Positions 19,313-27,164 of a stretch of DNA of 64,000 nucleotides are shown piece by piece. The stretch comes from Phycisphaerales bacterium (GTDB lineage: Bacteria; Planctomycetota; Phycisphaerae; Phycisphaerales; UBA1924). The position numbers and the translations under genes were made by a program. The stretch lies in contig JAVJNT010000002.1 of NCBI GenBank assembly GCA_040217175.1, positions 806,001-870,000 of the forward strand, in the 5' to 3' direction. The stretch's first letter is position 1, and every line of letters starts with the position of its first letter. The notes beneath the pieces were generated by a model. That model did no database searches. It saw nothing but the letters and a program-made list of their open reading frames with translations, and was not told the DNA's origin.

Positions 19313-20167
19313 GTGCAGACGCTCGCGGAGATCAAGGCGCTCATGGAATCGCGTGGCCTTCGGCCGAAACGATCTCTCGGGCAGAACTTCCTGACCGACC
19401 ACAATCTGATCCTCAAGCTCGTCGCGGCGTGCGGTGTTGGCTCTGCCGATCGCGTGCTGGAGGTCGGGCCGGGAACTGGGACGCTGACCGAGGCGTTGCT
19501 CGACACGGGCGCGCGGGTGCTGTCGTGCGAACTCGACGATGCGCTCTCGGAGCTTCTCCGCGAGCGGCTTGGCGGTCGGGAGAACTGGTCGCTAGTGCAC
19601 GGAGATTGCCTGGATGGCAAGCGGGCTCTCAACCCGGCGATCGTTGAGTGGATTGGTAACGAACCGATCAAGCTCGTGGCGAACCTGCCGTACGGCTGCG
19701 CAACGCCGTTGATGTCGACGCTGCTGCTGCAATACCCGGGCTGCGACGTGCTGGGCGTGACGATCCAGAAGGAACTGGGCGATCGACTGCTGGCCGGGCC
19801 GGGCTCGCGGGACTATGGCCCGATCTCGGTCATCGCCCAGGCCGCGTGCGAGGTCGAGAAGATCGCCCACCTTCCGCCGGCGTGCTTCTGGCCGCGCCCG
19901 CAGGTGGACAGCTCGATGCTCGTGCTGCGGCGGCGTGCAGCGCCGATGTGCGATCTTCACGCACTGAGTGGCGTGTGCGCCGCGCTGTTCCAGCAGCGCC
20001 GCAAGCGCATCGCCAAGCCATTGCGCGAGTTGATCGGCGATCGGGAGCCACCCGAGGGCGTCTCGCCCGACCAGCGAGCCGAGGAGCTCTCGCTGGAGGC
20101 GTTTTGCCGGCTCGCCGATCAGGTCTCGGCCATGCGAGCGGCCAGCGACGCGATGCGCGATCCGTAG
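19313..20167 (+). CDS. rsmA: 16S rRNA adenine dimethyltransferase RsmA/KsgA
   Basis: A 284-residue SAM-dependent methyltransferase that dimethylates two adjacent adenosines near the 3' end of 16S rRNA during small-subunit maturation. Motif I is VLEVGPGTGTLTEAL, with the GQNFL signature at the N-terminus (RSLGQNFLTD), and the catalytic motif NLPYG is near residue 125. The helical C-terminal domain contains LFQQRRKRIAKPL. The GTG start is 4 bp after the HAD gene. The last 49 bp overlap the convergent WrbA-like gene. Confidence 0.94.
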   Translation: MQTLAEIKALMESRGLRPKRSLGQNFLTDHNLILKLVAACGVGSADRVLEVGPGTGTLTEALLDTGARVLSCELDDALSELLRERLGGRENWSLVHGDCLDGKRALNPAIVEWIGNEPIKLVANLPYGCATPLMSTLLLQYPGCDVLGVTIQKELGDRLLAGPGSRDYGPISVIAQAACEVEKIAHLPPACFWPRPQVDSSMLVLRRRAAPMCDLHALSGVCAALFQQRRKRIAKPLRELIGDREPPEGVSPDQRAEELSLEAFCRLADQVSAMRAASDAMRDP

Positions 20168-20706
20168 AATCGCGCCGTCTCGAGGTCGCCCGAGGGCGGT
20201 GACTGCTCGGGTGGAAGGTTGTCCGACTGGGCGTAGGCGCCGAGGAAGCCGCCCATGCGATTGGGCGTGTCCGGTCGACGGCCTGTCGCATCTCCGGGCG
20301 GCATCATGCCAAGCGACACCCACAGCATGCTGTGCTGGCCCGCGAAGCAGATGAGGTCCTGGAGGGTGTTGAGCTTATCTCCGGCGAGGCTGCCGCTGTT
20401 GCTGAAGCCGCCCGCGAGCTTGTCCTTCCAGCCCTGCTGGAACCAGATGCCGCTGCTGTTCTCCATGAACACCTTCAACTCGGCCGTGACCGAGCCCATG
20501 TAGGTCGGGCAGCCAAAGACGATGGCGTCGGCACGTTCCAGAGTATCCCAAGGCGCTGCATACTCGTTCTTTGCCGGGGCGGGGAACTCCTCGGCCGAGT
20601 GCAGCGCCACTTCGGCGCCGGCGTCCCTCACGCCCTGGGCAACGGCTTCGGCCTGCTTCTTCGTGTGACCGAAGGCGCTGTGGTACACGATGGCAACGAG
20701 CGTCAT
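20119..20706 (-). CDS. WrbA-like flavodoxin / NAD(P)H:quinone oxidoreductase
   Basis: A 195-residue flavodoxin-fold protein. The FMN phosphate loop is YHSAFGHTKKQAE at residues 8-20, and the isoalloxazine region is FGCPTYMGSVTAELKVFME, both typical of the WrbA/NQO group that reduces quinones by two electrons. The middle GGFSNSGSLAGDKLNT matches the family. It has AAGGGAG upstream and is 50 bp behind the truncated hemoglobin gene on the same strand, so it may be the last gene of that operon. Confidence 0.85.
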   Translation of the reverse strand: MTLVAIVYHSAFGHTKKQAEAVAQGVRDAGAEVALHSAEEFPAPAKNEYAAPWDTLERADAIVFGCPTYMGSVTAELKVFMENSSGIWFQQGWKDKLAGGFSNSGSLAGDKLNTLQDLICFAGQHSMLWVSLGMMPPGDATGRRPDTPNRMGGFLGAYAQSDNLPPEQSPPSGDLETARFYGSRIASLAARMAET

Positions 20707-20756
20707 TCACCGCTCCCTTGTTTGTGCGCGAATGCGGAACATCGCAGATCGCATCG

Positions 20757-21179
20757 CTAGCGGTTGACCATGAAGAGGGCCGTTTGCGTGAAGAACACGC
20801 GGAGCTCTCGGTAGAGGTCGGGTTCAAGACTCAGTTCGTCGAGCGAGGCGAACATGAGTTCGAGCCATCGCTCGGCGGCGGCGTGGTCGATGGCAAACGG
20901 CATGTGACGCATGCGCAGGCGCGGATGGCCGCGTTGGTCGCTGTACGTGGTTGGCCCGCCGAATCGCTGAATCAGAAAGTCGCGGAGCCGAACGCGGGCC
21001 TCTTCCATGAATGGCTCGAGCGCGGTATCGTCGTTGGGGTCGACGCCGTGCTGGTCTCCCAGGTGCTGGCGGTACATCGGGCCGAGGACGTCGTCCGATG
21101 GCACGGCGTCGTAGAAGCCGCGGGTAAGGCGGTCGAAGCCCTCGGCACCGATGCGTTCGTAGGGGGACTGCTGGGTCAC
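20757..21179 (-). CDS. Group II truncated hemoglobin
   Basis: A 140-residue globin of the truncated 2-on-2 type, like GlbO. It has the N-terminal YERIGAEGFDRLTRGFYDAV with the distal tyrosine region, the segment DFLIQRFGGPTTYSDQRGHPRLRMRH, whose late histidine is the expected haem ligand, and the ERWLELM helix with the group II tryptophan. (Motifs are given in parts: DFLIQRFGGP, HPRLRMRH.) Such proteins bind oxygen and nitric oxide and may donate oxygen or detoxify NO. The GTG start overlaps the stop of the upstream zinc-ribbon gene as GTGA. Confidence 0.87.
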   Translation of the reverse strand: MTQQSPYERIGAEGFDRLTRGFYDAVPSDDVLGPMYRQHLGDQHGVDPNDDTALEPFMEEARVRLRDFLIQRFGGPTTYSDQRGHPRLRMRHMPFAIDHAAAERWLELMFASLDELSLEPDLYRELRVFFTQTALFMVNR

Positions 21180-21562
21180 GCGGGATCGTTGGCGCGCAAA
21201 GCGCCGAGCCGCAGTCCGCACTCGGGGCACTTGTCGCTCGTCGGCTTGTCCAGGTCGTAGCCGCACTTCGGACACTTCGGTCGCGGCACGTCGACGATCA
21301 TCGCGAGGCCGAAGCGGGCGACGAGCGCGAAGACCACGGCGACGATCAGGAGCACGACGGGGATGGCAAACCACTCGAAGTCGAGCGGATGGGGCATCTG
21401 CCCGAAGCCGGCGGACGCCACTTGCCTGACCTCGAGGAATTCTCGCAGCTGCAGGGCGATCCACGCGAGCGCCACGATCGTGAGCAACAGCGTCGCCATG
21501 CGGAGCACGATCCGCACACGCCAGCGCGCGGCGATGATGTCGTTGGCCGAGGGCCCGATCAC
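21176..21562 (-). CDS. Zinc-ribbon membrane protein
   Basis: A 128-residue protein with two hydrophobic helices (about 20-40 and 65-88) followed by a C-terminal zinc ribbon: CPKCGYDL and CPECGLRL. The ribbon closely resembles that of the protein at 33313-33789, although there it is N-terminal. It overlaps the upstream gene by 4 bp and the globin gene by 4 bp, so it is a tightly coupled middle gene of an operon. No function is known; the ribbon probably faces the cytoplasm and structures a small domain. Confidence 0.7.
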   Translation of the reverse strand: MIGPSANDIIAARWRVRIVLRMATLLLTIVALAWIALQLREFLEVRQVASAGFGQMPHPLDFEWFAIPVVLLIVAVVFALVARFGLAMIVDVPRPKCPKCGYDLDKPTSDKCPECGLRLGALRANDPA

Positions 21563-21846
21563 GGAGACGCTCCGCTACCCAGCGGACCGCCGGTGAGCCA
21601 CCGCGCGAACGAGGGCTCGAAGAGCAAAAGCAGACCGCCCAACACGAGATATCGCAGAACCATGAGACCGTAGTACCAGTCCTGGTCGGTTGGCATGCGG
21701 GCGGCCATGTACTCGATGCGATAGAGGCCCCAGCTCAAGAGCCAGAACGCGGCGAGGACGATGCTTGCGGCGCCGGCGAATCGCACGATCATCGTCGCGG
21801 CGAGCGCGGGGGTCCATGATTGCGATCGCGTGTCGGGCTGGTCCAT
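21559..21846 (-). CDS. Small membrane protein, unknown
   Basis: A 95-residue protein with two hydrophobic helices (residues about 20-45 and 62-82) and short hydrophilic ends. It has no recognisable family. It begins 2 bp after the P-loop gene and overlaps the zinc-ribbon gene by 4 bp (ATGA). The tight packing supports it as a real gene. Confidence 0.6.
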   Translation of the reverse strand: MDQPDTRSQSWTPALAATMIVRFAGAASIVLAAFWLLSWGLYRIEYMAARMPTDQDWYYGLMVLRYLVLGGLLLLFEPSFARWLTGGPLGSGASP

Positions 21847-21848
21847 TG

Positions 21849-22973
21849 CTAGTGCCCGAACAGGTTCGTCTGCGCAAACATGCCCGCCTCGTCGAAGTGG
21901 GCGACGGCTTCCTCGACCGTCGAGAAGATCCTGGTGGCGGTCTCGGTGATGAAGGGGCTGGGGGCCTTGGCTGGCCGCCAGACGACGTAGACCTCCTTGG
22001 TGTGCTCCCAGGCGTGCTGCAGTTCTCGCTCGACGCCGCTGCTGAGGCCCGGGATGCCGCCCGGCAGCTCGGGGATGTAGCTCACGATCATGTCGCTCTG
22101 GTCGATGAGCTTGAAGTCGCGCATGTAGATCTGGCCGTCGATGTCGCCGGCGATGTCGAGGACCTCACGCGTCCGGACGCGGAGCGGCTTGTCGTTGGCC
22201 TTGCCGCCGCCGAAGCTGTGGGGCTTGTGGTCGAAGAACTCCTGGCCCTGGCGGGCGGCCTCGAGCGCTCGGTCGAGCAGCAGCTTCTCGTCGACGTCGC
22301 CCGGATCGAAGGTGATGAACTGCTCGGCCAGCTTGGCGCGGAACGCGTCGATCTCGGCCAGCACCTCGGGCATGTCGACGACGTGGCTCATGGGGAAGCT
22401 GGGGTAGACCTTGCGCATGTCGGGCCGGCAGACCAGGCGGAACATCGTCCGCACGGTGCTGGCGTGGCGGCCCCGGCTGACGATGTAGAAGTCGCTGCCC
22501 GGGACGGCCTGGCTCATGAGTTCGGTGGCGAGCAATTCTTCCTCTCGCCAGACCATGCAGTCCTTCATGGTGGCGTCGATCTCGTGATCGCGGTGCAGCC
22601 GCTCGTGCACGGTCTCGATGTTGTCGACCAGGCAGATGAACAGGTCGGGCTTGAGCTTGTTGATCTGGTCGAAGTCGAAGGCGCTGAACAGGCCGTGCCG
22701 CCAGCGGAAGGTCGCGTGCGTGTTGACGAGCACGTTGGGATGGTCGCGGCTCTCGCTGATGACGTCCTTGAACGCTGCGCGGCGGAGCGAGTGCAGGCGG
22801 CTGAGCGGCAGGTCGAGGATTCGGCCCGGGCGCACGTCGGGCGCTTCGGCGTACATCCGGTCGCCGACGTTGAAGAGCTCGATGCTCTCCCCCTGCTGGC
22901 CCGCGAAGGCGGCGACCTCGTCGAGGTAGTTTTTCTTGTCGAGCCCAATCTGGCCGGTGACGATGGCCCGCAT
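21849..22973 (-). CDS. Adenylate-kinase-like P-loop protein with deoxyribosyltransferase-like C-terminus
   Basis: A 374-residue soluble protein. It begins at once with a beta strand and P-loop, RAIVTGQIGLDKKNY; the Walker A is atypical, with KK in place of K-S/T. The next 220 residues look like a nucleoside-kinase or archaeal adenylate-kinase-like fold (NVLVNTHATFRW, LFICLVDNIETV). The C-terminal part has IYMRDFKLIDQSDMIVSY and SGVERELQHAWEHTKEVYVVW, which resembles the active-site region of nucleoside 2-deoxyribosyltransferases. ATG 22973 has a GGAGGG site. It is first of a minus-strand operon with two membrane proteins, a globin and perhaps a flavoprotein. The reaction is unknown. Confidence 0.65.
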   Translation of the reverse strand: MRAIVTGQIGLDKKNYLDEVAAFAGQQGESIELFNVGDRMYAEAPDVRPGRILDLPLSRLHSLRRAAFKDVISESRDHPNVLVNTHATFRWRHGLFSAFDFDQINKLKPDLFICLVDNIETVHERLHRDHEIDATMKDCMVWREEELLATELMSQAVPGSDFYIVSRGRHASTVRTMFRLVCRPDMRKVYPSFPMSHVVDMPEVLAEIDAFRAKLAEQFITFDPGDVDEKLLLDRALEAARQGQEFFDHKPHSFGGGKANDKPLRVRTREVLDIAGDIDGQIYMRDFKLIDQSDMIVSYIPELPGGIPGLSSGVERELQHAWEHTKEVYVVWRPAKAPSPFITETATRIFSTVEEAVAHFDEAGMFAQTNLFGH

Positions 22974-23223
22974 GCCGCCCTCCAACGCTGTGAGGTGGGT
23001 TTTCGATGGTCGTTCGAGCGCCGCACGGGGGAACCCGACTGTCAAGTCTATTCGCCGACGGGGGCCGGGCTTGACCCAACTGGATCACTCCTGAGGGTGT
23101 CGCTACTCTTGGAACTGGATCGCTGCGCGGCGAACCTGGGGGTATCGCCGGCCGCGCTCTTCCGACGCGACTTGCCCTGAAGGTCTCTCTCGGATGCATC
23201 TCATCAGGGCAGGAGTCGGAACC

Positions 23224-23580
23224 GTGAAGATTTATGTTGGAAACCTCCCCTATGACACCTCCGAGGGCGCTCTTCAGGAGCTTTTTGGCGAGTTCGGCGA
23301 AGTCGATAGCGTCTCGCTCATCATGGACCGTGAGACCGGTCGCCCGCGTGGCTTTGGCTTCGTCGAGATGAACGACGATGCTGCGGCTCGCAACGCGCTC
23401 GAGGGCCTCAACGGCAAGGACTTCGGTGGACGCCCGCTGACCGTGAACGAGGCCAAGCCCCGCGAGGGTGGCGGCGGTCGCGGCGGCTTCGGCGGCGGCC
23501 GGGGCGGCGGCGGTGGCGGCGGCTACGGCGGTGGTCGTGGCGGCGGCGGCGGTGGTGGCGGCGGCTGGGGCCGTCGCTAA
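23224..23580 (+). CDS. RNA-binding protein, RRM plus Gly-rich tail
   Basis: A 118-residue protein with one RNA recognition motif at residues 1-78 and a Gly/Arg-rich tail of 40 residues made of GGRGGGGG and GGGYGGG blocks. RNP2 is IYVGNL at residues 3-8 and RNP1 is RGFGFVEM near residue 42. Bacterial RRM proteins of this kind (Rbp type) are often cold-induced and bind mRNA. I chose GTG 23224 because AGGAG lies ten bases before it and it places the strand where the family has it; an ATG 30 bases upstream is the alternative. Confidence 0.9.
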   Translation: MKIYVGNLPYDTSEGALQELFGEFGEVDSVSLIMDRETGRPRGFGFVEMNDDAAARNALEGLNGKDFGGRPLTVNEAKPREGGGGRGGFGGGRGGGGGGGYGGGRGGGGGGGGGWGRR

Positions 23581-23616
23581 AGACCATCGGGCGGCTCGCC
23601 CGAAACAAGGGAACTT

Positions 23617-24597
23617 ATGACAACCATTCCATCTCCGACCCCCGCGGTCGTCCGCCGAGACGCCGCGGCCGGGGCTACAGCCCCAGCCAGAGTCCGCGAA
23701 GTCGAGGACTACGGCCCGCTGCCGCTCGGGCAGCGCATCGCAAACCTGATCTTCATACTCGTGCCGCTGTGCATGCTCGTTTGGGCGATCGTGTACGCCT
23801 GGGGTCGCGGGGTGGGCTGGACGGAGCTCGGTCTCATGACCGGGCTCTACTTGTTGACGGGCTTTGGCGTGACCATCGGGTATCACCGGCTGTTTACGCA
23901 CAAGTCGTTCCGCACCGGCCCCATCATGACCACCATCCTGGGCGTGCTGGGCTCGATGGCCAGCGAGGGGCCGATCATCACGTGGGTGGCCCACCATCGC
24001 TGCCACCACCAGCACAGCGACGCCGAGCACGACCCCCACTCTCCCCACGGCCACGGCTCGGGGTTCAAGGGGCTCGTCAAGGGCTTCTTCATGAGCCACG
24101 TGGGCTGGATGGTGGTTGGCGGGCGGCGCGACCTGCGCAAGTACGTTCCCGATCTCGAGGCCGATCCGCTCATTAGCAAGCTCAGCAGGATGTTCCTGGT
24201 GTGGATGGCGGTCAGCCTGCTGCTGCCGGCGGTGCTCGGCGGGCTCATCACGATGAGCTGGTGGGGCGCGTTCCTGGGCTTCGTGTGGGGCGGGCTTATC
24301 CGCATCGCCGTCGTGCATCACATCACGTGGAGCGTCAACAGCGTGTGCCACATCTGGGGCACGCGGCCGTTCCAGAGCCACGACGAGAGCCGCAACAACC
24401 CCATCGTGGGCGTGCTGGCGCTCGGCGAGGGCTGGCACAACAACCACCACGCGTTCCCCACGAGCGCGCGGCACGGGCTGAAGTGGTGGCAGTTCGACAG
24501 CAGCTACCTGATCATCAAAGCAATGGAAAAGGTGGGGCTCGCCTGGGACGTCAAGGTGCCCAGCGCCGAGCGGATGGCCAAGAAGGCCGTCGCGTAG
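23617..24597 (+). CDS. Acyl-CoA (stearoyl-type) fatty acid desaturase
   Basis: A 326-residue membrane di-iron enzyme that puts a double bond into fatty acyl chains. The three histidine boxes are complete: HRLFTH at residues 90-95, HHRCHH at 126-131 and HNNHH at 274-278, arranged between four hydrophobic helices as in delta-9 acyl-CoA desaturases. The start has AAGGGAA upstream. It stands 36 bp after the Gly-rich RRM gene, so both may belong to a cold or membrane-fluidity response; that link is inference. An intrinsic terminator follows 26 bp after the stop. Confidence 0.92.
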   Translation: MTTIPSPTPAVVRRDAAAGATAPARVREVEDYGPLPLGQRIANLIFILVPLCMLVWAIVYAWGRGVGWTELGLMTGLYLLTGFGVTIGYHRLFTHKSFRTGPIMTTILGVLGSMASEGPIITWVAHHRCHHQHSDAEHDPHSPHGHGSGFKGLVKGFFMSHVGWMVVGGRRDLRKYVPDLEADPLISKLSRMFLVWMAVSLLLPAVLGGLITMSWWGAFLGFVWGGLIRIAVVHHITWSVNSVCHIWGTRPFQSHDESRNNPIVGVLALGEGWHNNHHAFPTSARHGLKWWQFDSSYLIIKAMEKVGLAWDVKVPSAERMAKKAVA

Positions 24598-24623
24598 GCA
24601 CGGGTTCCCCTCGAGCAGCCGTC

Positions 24624-24649
24624 AACCGCCGGAATTTCCGGCGGTTTTT
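24624..24649 (+). terminator. Intrinsic terminator after the desaturase gene
   Basis: A perfect 10 bp stem (AACCGCCGGA with TCCGGCGGTT) with a three-base loop is followed by a T run. On the minus strand no T run follows the stem, so it serves mainly the desaturase transcript. It lies between the two convergent genes. Confidence 0.85.
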
Positions 24650-25725
24650 CATTGGCGTGATCGGATCTCGCGGCCGAACGCTGCGAGCTCGCGTTCGAAG
24701 GCATCGTCGAGGACGCGGCGTGCTTCCGTGTGCTCGTAGATCGCCTCGCTGGCCCGGCGCTCGGCTCTCCAGTCGAGGGCAGCCGAGGCCTCGAATTGGG
24801 CATCGATCGCGGAGGCCCATTCGCGATTGATCGACGCGGCCTGCTCTTCGTACCGCGTGCTGATGGACTCGAGCTCATTGCGATCTTCGTCCGTGAGCCG
24901 GCGGTTCAGTCTCAGGGCCCTGACGACCATCTGCGGACCGCTGCGCCGGTAGGGCTCGGGCCAGAACGCCTCGCGGACGGCACGATCCCACCGGTCGTGA
25001 TCGTCGGCGGGCAGGGCTTCCTTGATCCGCGAGGCGAATTCGATGTTGATCTTCTTGGCGCGAAGCTGGAGCACGTCCATGCTCTCCTCAGACTCTTGGA
25101 GCTCGAGGTCCGCGAGATCCTCGGGGAGTTCATCCGGGACTTCGAGGATCTGCGCACGACGAATCGGATCGATCGCGTTCTCGTACTCGAGCAAGATTTC
25201 GGCGATGGGCTCGATCTCGTCGTAGCGCAATCGTCGGGCCATCTCGATGACGTCGGCCCCATCGCCGCGCCGACTGTCGACTGCGGCCGCGCGATTCCGC
25301 CACCACGCCCGCTCGACCCGTTCGATGCCCGCGCGCTGCTGGGGCGTCGTTGCGAGTGCGAGGACGTCGTCGAGGAGCTCGCGCTCGAGTCGCTGCGGCC
25401 TGGCGAAGAGCTCGTTGATCTCGTCCCCGCCCGCGGTTGCTCGCATGAAAGACCTGAGATACGCGGTCGCGATCCGGCCCTCGCGGATATCCCGGGCGCC
25501 GGCGGCCGCCGTATCCATGAGCCGCTCTTCCAGCGCCGCGCTCACCGCTCGCATCTCTTCGCGATACGCCCGGTAGTGCTCGATGGCGGCGGCCTCCTGC
25601 TCTTCGTCGAGCGAGAGGAGTTCGGCGTAGTGGCGAACGTCGTTCGCATCGATGGTGGCCAGGCCCTGGGCGAAGGCAGCGATGCTGGATGCGATGACGA
25701 CGATGGCCGAACACAGCGATCGCAT
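24649..25725 (-). CDS. Secreted helical protein, paralogue of its upstream neighbour
   Basis: A 358-residue protein with a signal peptide ending near AAFAQ, otherwise charged and predicted almost wholly helical. It aligns by eye with the C-terminal two thirds and the N-terminal part of the gene just upstream: HYAELLSLDEEQ with FYADLMDLDELQ, RWDRAVREAFWPEPY with AWDAAYKQARWPEVY, and LTDEDRNELESI with LTEDQRGAIEAT. It begins 3 bp after that gene with a GGGGGA site, so both form an operon. The helical repeats recall periplasmic Spy/LTXXQ proteins, but I see no firm family. Function unknown. Confidence 0.65.
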   Translation of the reverse strand: MRSLCSAIVVIASSIAAFAQGLATIDANDVRHYAELLSLDEEQEAAAIEHYRAYREEMRAVSAALEERLMDTAAAGARDIREGRIATAYLRSFMRATAGGDEINELFARPQRLERELLDDVLALATTPQQRAGIERVERAWWRNRAAAVDSRRGDGADVIEMARRLRYDEIEPIAEILLEYENAIDPIRRAQILEVPDELPEDLADLELQESEESMDVLQLRAKKINIEFASRIKEALPADDHDRWDRAVREAFWPEPYRRSGPQMVVRALRLNRRLTDEDRNELESISTRYEEQAASINREWASAIDAQFEASAALDWRAERRASEAIYEHTEARRVLDDAFERELAAFGREIRSRQ

Positions 25726-25728
25726 GGA

Positions 25729-27030
25729 TCATCCCCCGCCCATCTCACGAATCACCGCGTCGGCATCTACGGCGCCGCCGGCGGCGTCGGGCATGGCCTC
25801 TTGCTGCTCGGGCGTCAGGACGGCCAGCACGCGCTCGACGAAGCGCTCGTCGAGTGCCATGCGATCGCTCCGCCGCTGCTGCACGGCCTCGTTCTTAGCC
25901 TGGTACGCCATCCAGTCGTCCTGGTCGGAGTCCTCGCCCAGTGCCTGTCGCGCTTCATCGAGATCGGCGACGGCGTCGATCCAGGCCTTGTTGGCCGGCT
26001 CGACCTCTCGTACATACTGGCTCATCGTGGCCTCGATGGCGCCCCGCTGGTCTTCGGTCAGGTCGCTCAGCGCGAGGGCCGCGTCGAAGGCGCGGTCGAC
26101 GTCGCCCGGCGCGTACACCTCGGGCCAGCGGGCCTGCTTGTAGGCGGCATCCCACGCCTCCCGGAGTTCGTTGGGCAGCATGGCGTGCACGCGGCGGGCA
26201 TACCGCTCGTTGACGGCCGAGATGCCCTTGGCCATTGCCTCGAGCTCGTCCTCGAAGCGACTCTCGAGCGTGGCGTCTTCGCTGCCCTCGCTCATCGCCT
26301 TGGCCATCTCGCGAAACGCCGTCAGTGCGCGTTCGACGAACGCGGCGCTCTGCTCGCCAAGCTCCACCTCGTACTCGTACAACGCTTGTTGTGCTGCGGC
26401 GGCATCGCCGGTGGCGTTCTCGGCCGGCAGCACGGGCGGATCCATGCCGCGCCCGATCGCGACGAGGTCGATCATGCCGCTATCGAGGCCACCGTTCATC
26501 GAGCTCATCGCGACGGCCATCTCGCGGGCCCGCGTACGGACGACGCGCTGATGGCCGGCCTGCTGGGCCTCGGTCGCGGCAAGGGCGCCAAGGTCGTCGA
26601 CGTACTGATTGCCCAGGTTCACCGAGCGCTCGATGAAGCCGACGGCGACCTTCATCATGTCGGCCATCATGGCCTCGACCTTCTCCCAGTCGGTCTCGCC
26701 GTCGCTCATCGACTCTTCGATGGAACGGACGACGTCGCGCATCTTGACGGCTGCGTCGCGGTAGGAGCCGAAGTACTCTCGATGCATCTCGAGGGCGACT
26801 TCACGCTGCAGTTCGTCGAGGTCCATCAGATCGGCGTAGAAGTTTGCAGACTCGCGCGGGATGCTGAAGACCATCATCTCCTGCAGCATCTCGTCGTCTT
26901 CGTCGGCCTGTGCTTCGGCCCGTGCTTCGGATTCTTGGGCCAACACGAGGGCCGCACCGGGTAGCGTGCCCGGCGCTACCAGCGTCACGCCAAGACCCAC
27001 GATCGCCGCCAACATCCACTTCGCATCCAT
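25729..27030 (-). CDS. Secreted helical protein, first of a tandem paralogous pair
   Basis: A 433-residue protein with a signal peptide cut near ALVLAQ, followed by an acidic, Met-rich and helical body. The repeated blocks LTEDQRGAIE and LTPEQQEAM resemble the LTxxQ motifs of Spy/CpxP-type periplasmic chaperones and of planctomycete proteins of unknown role. Its conserved blocks recur in the next gene. ATG 27030 has an AGGAAGGGG site. The two proteins may interact, as duplicated neighbours often do; that is inference. Confidence 0.65.
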   Translation of the reverse strand: MDAKWMLAAIVGLGVTLVAPGTLPGAALVLAQESEARAEAQADEDDEMLQEMMVFSIPRESANFYADLMDLDELQREVALEMHREYFGSYRDAAVKMRDVVRSIEESMSDGETDWEKVEAMMADMMKVAVGFIERSVNLGNQYVDDLGALAATEAQQAGHQRVVRTRAREMAVAMSSMNGGLDSGMIDLVAIGRGMDPPVLPAENATGDAAAAQQALYEYEVELGEQSAAFVERALTAFREMAKAMSEGSEDATLESRFEDELEAMAKGISAVNERYARRVHAMLPNELREAWDAAYKQARWPEVYAPGDVDRAFDAALALSDLTEDQRGAIEATMSQYVREVEPANKAWIDAVADLDEARQALGEDSDQDDWMAYQAKNEAVQQRRSDRMALDERFVERVLAVLTPEQQEAMPDAAGGAVDADAVIREMGGG

Positions 27031-27164
27031 CCCACGCCCCTTCCTGCCGGCGAGCACCGGCTAGGGGGTTATAGGTGTTTTGGGGCGGGCGGTTGCGGAC
27101 AGGGCGTGCACAATCGAGTTGGCTCGCGACCCACGCGCTCTGTTCCAATCACCCGCCCAAGGCC

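Noticed and set aside
23071-23110. TTGACC near 23071 as the -35 of a promoter for the RRM gene
   Set aside because: The nearest -10-like box (TACTCT) is about 27 bp away, too far for a normal promoter.
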